Source: JAAXQD01 sp035529735
Lineage (GTDB): Bacteria > Desulfobacterota > Desulfobacteria > Desulfobacterales > UBA11574
DNA: 64,000 nucleotides
Direction of reading: 5' to 3'
Assembly (NCBI GenBank): GCA_035529735.1
Contig: DATKWE010000023.1
Coordinates: 1-64,000, forward strand
The notes under the pieces were generated by a model. That model was given only the letters and a program-made list of their open reading frames with translations. It ran no database searches and had not been told where the DNA came from. Shown here piece by piece: positions 1 through 6,429 of this stretch (the stretch's first letter is position 1; the number at the start of each line of letters is the position of its first letter). A program made the position numbers and the translations under genes.

Positions 1-183
1 GGGTGGAAAAGATCCGGTAATGACATTAAACAGTGTTGTTTTGCCGGCACCGTTGGGACCGATAACCGCCTTGATCATTCCCTTTTTAACCTGGAAACTG
101 AGGTTGCTGAGCGCCATTAATCCGCCAAAAACCACGGCCACTCCCTGAACCTCCAGGATATTTTCCCCGTTAACGACCGTCAT
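1..183 (-). CDS. livG: LIV-type ABC transporter ATP-binding protein LivG (partial)
   Basis: Only the first 61 codons are present; the gene runs off the left edge. The start ATG at 183 is preceded by AGGAGAT, and another ATG 7 bases upstream leads to an early stop in another frame. The fragment has the usual N-terminal beta-strands and a Walker A motif GPNGAGKT at about residues 42-49, as in LivG ATPases that energise uptake through LivH/LivM. It follows livM by 7 bases and is the last visible gene of the paaK-ACT-livKHMG operon. A livF gene is expected outside the window. Confidence 0.9.
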   Translation of the reverse strand, partial: MTVVNGENILEVQGVAVVFGGLMALSNLSFQVKKGMIKAVIGPNGAGKTTLFNVITGSFPP

Positions 184-190
184 CTGTCAT

Positions 191-1144
191 CTATCTCCTG
201 AACCAGCCTTTTGCAATTTCAGGCACTCCCGCCAGTCCTTTGGGCAGAAAAATGGTGACCAAAAGCAGGATAGCCCCATATACGATGACTTCGAATTCTT
301 TAAAATAATGGAGCCATTCATAGCTCAAAAAGGTGATAAGCCCGGCACCGATGATGGCACCCCAGATGTTATACATCCCGCCCAGAGCAATCATGATCAA
401 AAGCTTGATTGAAAAGAAAAGGTCAAACGTAGACGGGTTGATAAAATTGAGATAATGGGCATAGATGCTCCCCGCCAAAGATGCTAGAATTGCAGAGTAG
501 ACAAATACCAGTATCTTGAATCTGGAAATGTCCACGCCCATGGCATTGGCAGCCGGTTCGCTCGCATGGATGGCCCTCAAAGCGCGCCCCGTGCCGGATT
601 GAATTAAATTGACGGTAAAGATAAACGCAGAGAATACAAAACCCCACACCAGATAATAATACCTTTCAATGGAATCGAATTCAAACCCGAACAAGCTTAA
701 ACCGGGAATTCCGGACATACCGTCCGGACCGCCGGTCCAGGCAGCCTCTTCATTGAAAATGATATAAACGATAACTCCAAAGGCCAGTGTTGCCATGGCT
801 AGATAATGCCCCTTGAGTTTAAGCGACGGCGCTCCCACCAGAAACGCAATCCCGCCGGTGATCAATACGGCGATGAACATGCAAAACCACGGATTGAGAC
901 CGTAGCGGGTGGTCAGAATGGCGGAAACATAAGCGCCGATACCGTAAAAGGCCGCGTGACCGATGGATATCTGTCCCGCATAGCCCATCAGTAAACTCAG
1001 ACCGATGGTGATCAGGCAGTAAATTCCCACAAAAACCATAATATCGGTATAATGGCTTATGGCGGTAATTTGTCGAGCAAGCCATGGGAAAATGATGATA
1101 CATAGCGCAAAAACGGCGATGGGAAGTTTGCCGATTCGTATCAT
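191..1144 (-). CDS. livM: LIV-type ABC transporter permease LivM
   Basis: A 317-aa inner-membrane permease of the branched-chain amino acid/amide family (BPD_transp_2). It has about eight to nine hydrophobic segments, the conserved GYAGQISIGHAAFYGIGAY stretch near residues 54-72, and the cytoplasmic coupling region around ALRAIHASEPAANAMG where the ATPases dock. Length is normal for LivM. It starts two bases after the livH stop and is followed by livG after 7 bases, so translation is probably coupled. The substrate cannot be read from the permease. The position downstream of phenylacetate-CoA ligase and a Phe attenuator suggests an aromatic amino acid or aryl acid (inference). Confidence 0.9.
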   Translation of the reverse strand: MIRIGKLPIAVFALCIIIFPWLARQITAISHYTDIMVFVGIYCLITIGLSLLMGYAGQISIGHAAFYGIGAYVSAILTTRYGLNPWFCMFIAVLITGGIAFLVGAPSLKLKGHYLAMATLAFGVIVYIIFNEEAAWTGGPDGMSGIPGLSLFGFEFDSIERYYYLVWGFVFSAFIFTVNLIQSGTGRALRAIHASEPAANAMGVDISRFKILVFVYSAILASLAGSIYAHYLNFINPSTFDLFFSIKLLIMIALGGMYNIWGAIIGAGLITFLSYEWLHYFKEFEVIVYGAILLLVTIFLPKGLAGVPEIAKGWFRR

Positions 1145-1146
1145 GA

Positions 1147-2049
1147 CTAAAACCTCTTGATCCTGCTGATCTCTATGCTGCCCAAAATTCCACTGGGTTT
1201 AAAAAACAACACAACTAAAAGTACAATCAATGCAAAGGCATCTTTGTACCCGGAAGAAATAAGCCCGGCGCCGAACGATTCGATGGCGCCGATAATTAAA
1301 CCGCCTAAAATAGCGCCCGGAAAGCTGCCCAGTCCGCCCAAAACGGCGGCGCCGAATCCCTTCACCGCCAGCATGGCTCCCCGGTCGTATTCCATCAGAG
1401 AAATGGGTGTCACCGTAATGCCGGCCACCGCTCCGATCGCAGCGGACAGCGCAAAGGACAACAATATCATCTGCTTGACATTGATCCCGACCAGGCTGGC
1501 TGCATCGGGATTGTCCGCACAGGCACTCATTGCCTTTCCGATAATGGTTCGATTAAAGAAGATGGACAGAATAATAACAATGACGATTAAAAATCCGATC
1601 ACCCATAAATACTGAGGTTGAATCACGGCGCCGAAAACAGAGATGGGACTCCGTCCGGAAAACGCAGAGAGATCATAAGGATCCTTGCCCCAGATGAACA
1701 TGGCCGTTCCCTTGAGCAGAATGGACGCGGCAATCGTTGCAATAATCAGGGTGAGTACCGTGGGCTGCCGGATCGGGTTGATGGCCAATCTGTCCAGAAG
1801 TATCCCCACTAAGGTAACGAGGATAACCGTTGCCGGAAATGCCAGAATCAGGGGAAGCCCGACGGTAACGTGAAAAAAGACCATGATCAACCCGCCCAGC
1901 ATCACAAATTCGCCCTGGGCAAAATTGATGATCTCGGTCACATTATAGATAATATTAAACCCGACGGCCACCATGGCATAAATACTGCCGACGGTCAGCC
2001 CCGTGATCAAATATTGAAAAAGCTGTCCTGCGAGGGTAATTTTTTCCAT
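1147..2049 (-). CDS. livH: LIV-type ABC transporter permease LivH
   Basis: A 300-aa integral membrane permease, partner of LivM. It shows the LivH signatures GSIYAMVAVGFNIIYNVTEIIN near the N-terminus, FAQGEFVMLGG in the second segment, and a C-terminal GGLGSFPGAILGGLIIG loop. About eight transmembrane segments are visible and the length is typical. It lies between livK and livM. A strong hairpin at 2061-2100 separates it from livK and may lower its expression relative to the binding protein. Confidence 0.9.
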   Translation of the reverse strand: MEKITLAGQLFQYLITGLTVGSIYAMVAVGFNIIYNVTEIINFAQGEFVMLGGLIMVFFHVTVGLPLILAFPATVILVTLVGILLDRLAINPIRQPTVLTLIIATIAASILLKGTAMFIWGKDPYDLSAFSGRSPISVFGAVIQPQYLWVIGFLIVIVIILSIFFNRTIIGKAMSACADNPDAASLVGINVKQMILLSFALSAAIGAVAGITVTPISLMEYDRGAMLAVKGFGAAVLGGLGSFPGAILGGLIIGAIESFGAGLISSGYKDAFALIVLLVVLFFKPSGILGSIEISRIKRF

Positions 2050-2060
2050 TGTATTTCATT

Positions 2061-2100
2061 AAACGAAGCTCCCCACAGCTTGCTGCGGGGAGCTTCGTTT
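2061..2100 (-). promoter_or_regulatory. Perfect 14-bp hairpin between livK and livH
   Basis: AAACGAAGCTCCCC is repeated as its exact inverse GGGGAGCTTCGTTT, with CAG-CTTG-CTG pairing inside the loop. On the minus strand the stem is followed only by TTTAATG, so it is a weak terminator at best. It more likely stabilises or partially attenuates the livK message. Its core resembles the GAAGCTCC palindromes seen elsewhere in the window (23135, 56271), so it may be a dispersed repeat put to regulatory use. Confidence 0.6.
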
Positions 2101-2138
2101 TATCTAACGTCACGGGCAAACGAATCTGTTCGCTGGAA

Positions 2139-3311
2139 TCAGTCTGCCAATGCCCAGTCTCCATCTTTTACAACGACCATATTAAAGGCATCTTTCGTAA
2201 GGCCGTTATGGTCGTCGGCAGAGTAGTTAAAAATACCATGCTGCCCCACAAAGCCCTTAATATGATTTTCAAGATAGCTTTGAATCTTTGCCTTGTCGTC
2301 ACCAACATTCTCAAGCGCTTTTACCACCATGTTCAGAGCATCCCATGCATGACCGCCGAATGAGGACAACGGTTCGTTGTATTTGGCCATATAATTTTTA
2401 TTATAGGCCATGGTCACGGCTTTTTGAGGATCGTTCTCCGGAAGAAGTTCGGCAATGTTACATGAACCCAGAGGACAGAAAACACCTTCCGCCGCACCGG
2501 CAGCCAACTCGATGTTCTTCCGACTGCCAAACCCATGGCTTTGATAAAACGGAATGCTGACCATTCCCAGATCTCTATAGTTGCGAAGCACCACTACCTG
2601 AGTCGGACCCACAGACCAGTTGATAATGGCCTGGGGTGCCGTACCCTTGATCTTGGTCAACTGGGCGGTCAAATCGCTATCTTTCCCTCCATACTTTTCA
2701 TCTGCAACGATGGTCATCTCATACGTGGGTGCAAGCCTGATGAGCTCACTGCGTCCGCTGGCGCCAAATCCGGAGGTGACACTGATAATGGCGATTTTGC
2801 TGATACCGTGTTTTTTCATATGCGTGTAAATCGCCTCTGCCGCCATGGTATCTGTCTGGGGGGTCTTAAAAACCCACTTATACGGTTTACCCGTCTTTTC
2901 ATCATGGACAATCTTGTAACTGGCAGCACACGAGACAAGCGGTACTTCGTACTTCTCGGCAACAGGAACGATCGCCATAGTTGTCCCGCTTCCAGAGGGG
3001 CCTATCACCGCACAGACCTTATCCTGGGTAATAAGTTTTTTGAAGGCCAGGTTTGTTTTAGTCGCATCTCCTTCAGTATCATAAACAATCAGTTCCAGTT
3101 TATTTCCGTTAATGCCGCCGGCATTGTTGATCTGCTCTACCATCATTTCAGCAGTCTTTTTTTCAGGGTCTCCTAAAAAGGACCATTTGCCGGTAACGGA
3201 AAAAAGGGCACCCACTTTGTAGGCTCCTTTAAAGGCCAGTGCCGGACCGGCAAGCAGTCCAATGGCGAAAAGACAAATCGTGGACAGAACAGCAATTTTT
3301 CTGAATGTCAT
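2139..3311 (-). CDS. livK: LIV-type ABC transporter substrate-binding protein LivK
   Basis: A 390-aa periplasmic binding protein of the Leu/Ile/Val-binding (type I fold) family. Residues 1-26 form a signal peptide ending near GPALA. The mature part begins with the typical KVGALFSVTGKWSFLGDPEKK and includes VCAVIGPSGSGTTMAIVPVAEKY near residue 100. The ATG at 3311 has GGAGAGGAAA just upstream. It is the first transporter gene of the operon, 92 bases after the ACT gene. The ligand is unknown; the upstream genes point to aromatic compounds (inference). Confidence 0.9.
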   Translation of the reverse strand: MTFRKIAVLSTICLFAIGLLAGPALAFKGAYKVGALFSVTGKWSFLGDPEKKTAEMMVEQINNAGGINGNKLELIVYDTEGDATKTNLAFKKLITQDKVCAVIGPSGSGTTMAIVPVAEKYEVPLVSCAASYKIVHDEKTGKPYKWVFKTPQTDTMAAEAIYTHMKKHGISKIAIISVTSGFGASGRSELIRLAPTYEMTIVADEKYGGKDSDLTAQLTKIKGTAPQAIINWSVGPTQVVVLRNYRDLGMVSIPFYQSHGFGSRKNIELAAGAAEGVFCPLGSCNIAELLPENDPQKAVTMAYNKNYMAKYNEPLSSFGGHAWDALNMVVKALENVGDDKAKIQSYLENHIKGFVGQHGIFNYSADDHNGLTKDAFNMVVVKDGDWALAD

Positions 3312-3403
3312 TTTCCTCTCCTTTTGATTTTAACGTTAATAAAAGTCTCTTCCAACCCCAAGTTTATAGCGATATCGTCTTGCAACCGCAGATCTTCGAG
3401 CAT

Positions 3404-3835
3404 CTACATTGTATATACCTTATTTCCGTCAATGACCGTTACCTTGTGTTCTTCGAGTATTTTAACAGCGTCAGCAATGTTGTCGATTCGGAAAATCATG
3501 ACCGCATTTTTTCCGCTGTGCTGAACAAAGGCATACATGTATTCCACATTGATTTCGGCTTTGTGCAAAATATCCAATATCCTGTGAAGGCCCCCGGGCC
3601 TGTCTTCTACTTCTACAGCCACAACATCGGTTTTGCCTACGGTAAACCCATGATTTTTAAGCGCCTCCACCGCTTTTATATTATCATCTACGATCAGACG
3701 AAGTACGCCGAAATCAGATGTGTCTGCAACGGCTAGCGCCCGGATATTTACACCGGCTTCTGCAAGAATGGCTGTAACTTCGGCCAAACGTCCCGACTTG
3801 TTTTCCAAAAAGACTGAAATTTGTTCCGCCCGCAT
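3404..3835 (-). CDS. Tandem ACT-domain protein
   Basis: A 143-aa protein made almost entirely of two ACT-like units. The first (about 1-70) begins ISVFLENKSGRLAEVTAIL and the second (about 71-143) contains VEVEDRPGGLHRILDILHK. ACT domains bind amino acids and regulate metabolic enzymes. Free-standing tandem-ACT proteins next to paaK and LIV transporters are known in Deltaproteobacteria, but I know of no defined role. Its place inside an operon with a Phe-codon attenuator makes an aromatic amino acid the likely ligand (inference). It has a Shine-Dalgarno-like AAGGAGGACAG before its ATG. Confidence 0.85.
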   Translation of the reverse strand: MRAEQISVFLENKSGRLAEVTAILAEAGVNIRALAVADTSDFGVLRLIVDDNIKAVEALKNHGFTVGKTDVVAVEVEDRPGGLHRILDILHKAEINVEYMYAFVQHSGKNAVMIFRIDNIADAVKILEEHKVTVIDGNKVYTM

Positions 3836-3860
3836 ATCTGTCCTCCTTATTATTGTGTCA

Positions 3861-3958
3861 TCGGTCGTTGGTCATTGGTCATTGGTCTGCCCTTTGACAC
3901 CTGCCTTCTGATCTTCTGATCTTCTGTCCTCTGCCCCCTGACCTCTGATCCCTGACCC
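3861..3958. repeat. Degenerate short-word repeat tract in the paaK-ACT gap
   Basis: The gap contains back-to-back imperfect repeats: GGTCGTTGGTCATTGGTCATTGGTC, then TTCTGATCTTCTGATCTTCTG, then a run of CTCTG/CCCTGA words. It lies inside the operon between paaK and the ACT gene and encodes nothing visible. Similar word-like repeats occur at 32168-32245 and in 62395-62760. Confidence 0.7.
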
Positions 3959-3965
3959 GTGTCAT

Positions 3966-5267
3966 TTATATCTTGCGATTGTCGATCACCCGGACAGCCT
4001 TGCCCTCGCTACGGGCAATGGTCTTGGGTTCCACCAGTTTCACTCTGGCTGAAACACCGAGATAATCTTTTATATTTTTTGCAATCGTCCTTTCCCGATT
4101 CTGTAGATGTTTGACTTCATCGGAAAAGATGCCTTCACCGACTTCCAGCAACACGGTCATCGTGTCCAGATTGTCCTCCCTGTCAACCACAAGCTGGTAA
4201 TGCGGCTCAACCGCATCCATTTCCATAAGGACGCTTTCGATCTGAGAGGGAAATACATTAACGCCCCGGATGATCAGCATGTCATCTGTACGGCCGCTCA
4301 CCCGATTCATTCGGATATGCGTCCGGCCGCATATACACGGCTCGGGATTCAGTGAGGTTATGTCCCGCGTCCGGTAACGGATAACGGGAAATGCTTCCTT
4401 GGTGATGGTGGTAAAAACAAGCTCACCGGTTTCACCGTATGGAAGAACTTCTCCGGATGCAGGGTCGATAATTTCAGGAATGAAATGATCTTCAAAGATG
4501 TGCAGTCCGCGCTTGGCTTCGTGACACTCAATGGCAACCCCCGGGCCGATCACCTCGCTTAAGCCGTAAATATCTACGGCAATCAGATTCAATTTTCGTT
4601 CGATCTCCTCGCGCATTTTTTCCGACCAGGGTTCGGCCCCGAATATTCCATATTTAAATTTTAAATCTTTAAAAGAAACACCCATTTCTTCGGCGACTTC
4701 CGCGAGGTGAAGCGCATATGAGGGGGTTGCCGTCAATATGGTGGGACCGAAATCCTTCATGATCACAATTTGTCTCTTGGTATTTCCCCCTGAAACCGGG
4801 ATAACGGAAGCACCGAGTTTTTCCGCGCCATAGTGGATACCCAGTCCTCCGGTAAAAAGCCCGTATCCATATGCATTGTGAATGATGTCTTCACGCGTCG
4901 CGCCACCTGCGGCCAGGGATCGGGCCATGAGTTCGGCCCAGGTGTTCACATCCCTTGCGGTATACCCCACGACGGTCGGCTTGCCCGTGGTTCCGGACGA
5001 AGCATGGATCCGGACAACATTCGCCATGGGAACGGAAAACATTCCAAAGGGATAATTATCCCTTAGATCCCCTTTTGTGGTAAACGGAATCCGCTTTAAA
5101 TCTTCTATCGACCGGATGTCATTGGGCGAGAGATTGTTTTCTTCGAATTTTTTCCTGTAAAAAGGGACATTTGCATAAACACGATCAATTGTGGTTTTGA
5201 GCCGGCGCAGTATGATGGCCTCGAGATCTTCTCTTGGCATGGTTTCAAATCCGATGTCGAGAATCAT
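3966..5267 (-). CDS. paaK: Phenylacetate-CoA ligase (PaaK family)
   Basis: A 433-aa cytoplasmic AMP-forming aryl-CoA ligase, normal length for PaaK. The family activates phenylacetate to phenylacetyl-CoA with ATP and CoA. The phosphate-binding motif SSGTTGKPT lies near residue 90, YGLSEVIGPG in the middle, and the C-terminal domain has RTDDMLIIRGVNVFPSQIE. I chose the ATG at 5267 because AAAGGAG stands 7 bases upstream; an upstream extension to 5405 would translate the terminator hairpin. It is the first structural gene after the Phe attenuator at 5352-5545. With indolepyruvate/phenylpyruvate:ferredoxin oxidoreductase the enzyme can serve either degradation or ferredoxin-driven synthesis of Phe from phenylacetate. 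The attenuator favours synthesis (inference). Confidence 0.9.
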   Translation of the reverse strand: MILDIGFETMPREDLEAIILRRLKTTIDRVYANVPFYRKKFEENNLSPNDIRSIEDLKRIPFTTKGDLRDNYPFGMFSVPMANVVRIHASSGTTGKPTVVGYTARDVNTWAELMARSLAAGGATREDIIHNAYGYGLFTGGLGIHYGAEKLGASVIPVSGGNTKRQIVIMKDFGPTILTATPSYALHLAEVAEEMGVSFKDLKFKYGIFGAEPWSEKMREEIERKLNLIAVDIYGLSEVIGPGVAIECHEAKRGLHIFEDHFIPEIIDPASGEVLPYGETGELVFTTITKEAFPVIRYRTRDITSLNPEPCICGRTHIRMNRVSGRTDDMLIIRGVNVFPSQIESVLMEMDAVEPHYQLVVDREDNLDTMTVLLEVGEGIFSDEVKHLQNRERTIAKNIKDYLGVSARVKLVEPKTIARSEGKAVRVIDNRKI

Positions 5268-5351
5268 TCCAAAACTCCTTTCAGAAAAGTTTTTATTTTT
5301 ACGATAATTTTGTGGATAATACCTTAAATGCTTACAAACAGAATGACAATT

Positions 5352-5391
5352 AAAAATAAAAAAGGCCGCGGGTTTTAAACCCACAGCCTTT
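5352..5391 (-). terminator. Intrinsic terminator of the paaK leader (attenuator S4:S5)
   Basis: On the minus strand AAAGGCTGTGGG pairs with CCCGCGGCCTTT around a short A/T loop, and the stem runs into TTTTTTATTTTT. It lies about 85 bases before the paaK start and after the Phe-rich leader peptide, so it can abort transcription before paaK. Its left arm (5377-5391) can alternatively pair with 5398-5411. Confidence 0.85.
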
Positions 5392-5483
5392 AAAAAGAAA
5401 ACCATGGGTTTTATTTTTTTTCTGTCTACCCATGGTTTTTAAAGAACTTGGTCGTTTTCTACCCTGCCAGCCCATGGATAGAC
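5361..5483 (-). promoter_or_regulatory. Phenylalanine attenuator: five mutually exclusive RNA segments
   Basis: Reading the minus strand, five segments can pair alternately. S1 (5472-5483, GTCTATCCATGG, inside the leader peptide) pairs with S2 (5424-5435) over 12 bp with one G-U. S2 (5428-5439) pairs with S3 (5398-5409) over 12 perfect bp. S3 (5398-5411) pairs with S4 (5378-5391) over 14 bp with four G-U pairs. S4 pairs with S5 (5361-5375) to form the terminator. Expected logic: a ribosome stalled on Phe codons leaves S1 free, so S1:S2 and S3:S4 form and transcription continues. A ribosome reaching the stop codon covers S1, so S2:S3 and the terminator form. Pairings were found by eye; the mechanism is inferred. 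Confidence 0.75.
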
Positions 5484-5545
5484 TTCCTAAAAAAGAAGCC
5501 ACCCAAAAAACTAAAAAAACCAAAGTAGAAAAATCGAAACCGCAT
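5459..5545 (-). CDS. Phe-rich leader peptide of the paaK-ACT-liv operon
   Basis: A 28-codon open frame. Residues 1-20 read MRFRFFYFGFFSFLGGFFFR; ten of the 28 residues are Phe (3, 5, 6, 8, 10, 11, 13, 17, 18, 19) plus Tyr7. The ATG at 5545 has AAGGG eight bases upstream, and the frame ends with TAG at 5459. It lies between a sigma70-like promoter (5596-5624) and a terminator (5352-5391), the layout of classical attenuators such as pheA leaders. It probably has no function as a protein; translation speed over the Phe codons would be the signal. Confidence 0.8.
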   Translation of the reverse strand: MRFRFFYFGFFSFLGGFFFRKSIHGLAG

Positions 5546-5595
5546 TTATTAAGCCCTTAAGATTTATATTATAAATCCATATTTACTTGAAGGGT

Positions 5596-5624
5596 GCTAT
5601 AATGGAATCATAAAAATATGTCAA
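5596..5624 (-). promoter_or_regulatory. Sigma70-like promoter of the paaK-ACT-liv operon
   Basis: On the minus strand TTGACA (5619-5624) is followed after exactly 17 bases by TATAGC (5596-5601). It begins just past the stop codon of the enoyl-CoA hydratase gene and would start a transcript near 5589, about 45 bases before the leader peptide ATG. Confidence 0.7.
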
Positions 5625-5634
5625 GAAAAAAGAT

Positions 5635-6426
5635 TTATTCTTGTAAAGTCCCCTTGAAGTTTGCTTTCCGTTTTTCGAGAAAAGCCAATGTTCCTTCCTT
5701 TGCGTCGGGGCTCGACAGGCAGATGGCGAAAGCATCGATTTCTATTCTGCAGCCGGTCTTGAGGTCTACATCCATACCGCTGTTGATGGCCTGTTTTGCT
5801 GCACGCAGTGAAGCCTTTCCCTTTGACGCGATGGTTGCTGCGGTCTTCATGACTTCGGCCATGAGCTCATCCTGAGGGCACACGGTATTGACCCACCCGA
5901 CAGCATGGGCTTCGGCTGCAGAAATCATCTTCCCGGTGAATATCATTTCTTTGGCCATGTTCTTACCGATTAATCTGGGCAACCGCTGCGTACCGCCAAA
6001 GCCGGGAATAATGCCAAGATTAATTTCCGGCAGACCGAACATTGCGTTTTCAGCGGCGTAGATAAAATCACATCCAAGGACAATCTCACATCCGCCCCCC
6101 AGAGCAAAGCCGTTGACCGCCGCGATAACAGGTATCGGCAATTCTTGGAGTCTATTGACCAGCCCATGTCCCGTTTCGGCAAAGAGTTTAGCTTTAAGGA
6201 CGTTGAATTTAAGAAATTCCGTGATATCCGCACCGGCAACAAAAGATTTTTCTCCGGCGCCGGTAAGGACAAGGACCCGGATATCTTCGTCTGAAGCAAC
6301 CGCGTCAAGGGCATTTGACAACTCTTGAAGCGATGCTTCATTCAATGCATTCAATACTTCAGGCCTGTTGAACGTAATCGTTGCAACCCCTTTTTCTACT
6401 TTAAAAATAATGTTTTTATACGCCAT
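5635..6426 (-). CDS. Enoyl-CoA hydratase/isomerase family protein (crotonase)
   Basis: A 263-aa cytoplasmic crotonase-fold enzyme. The oxyanion-hole strand GAGEKSFVAGADITEF (about 55-70), the GFALGGGCEIVLGCDFIYAAE segment (about 105-125) with a catalytic-type Glu, and EINLGIIPGFGGTQRLPRLIG (about 134-154) with a second acidic residue match hydratases of beta-oxidation. The ATG at 6426 lies 3 bases after the amidase stop, so it is the third gene of mutS-amidase-crotonase, an unexpected partnership. The exact substrate (crotonyl-CoA or another enoyl-CoA) cannot be told. Confidence 0.88.
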   Translation of the reverse strand: MAYKNIIFKVEKGVATITFNRPEVLNALNEASLQELSNALDAVASDEDIRVLVLTGAGEKSFVAGADITEFLKFNVLKAKLFAETGHGLVNRLQELPIPVIAAVNGFALGGGCEIVLGCDFIYAAENAMFGLPEINLGIIPGFGGTQRLPRLIGKNMAKEMIFTGKMISAAEAHAVGWVNTVCPQDELMAEVMKTAATIASKGKASLRAAKQAINSGMDVDLKTGCRIEIDAFAICLSSPDAKEGTLAFLEKRKANFKGTLQE

Positions 6427-6429
6427 AGT

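Noticed and set aside
1157..3176. Open frames on plus (152 aa at 1157, 213 aa at 2535) opposite livH and livK
   Set aside because: They are antisense to clearly coding genes, have no recognisable domain, and follow from codon bias of the real frame.
5268..5405. Longer PaaK with 46 extra N-terminal residues
   Set aside because: The extension is not PaaK-like, covers the terminator hairpin and lacks a ribosome site, whereas the ATG at 5267 has AAAGGAG.
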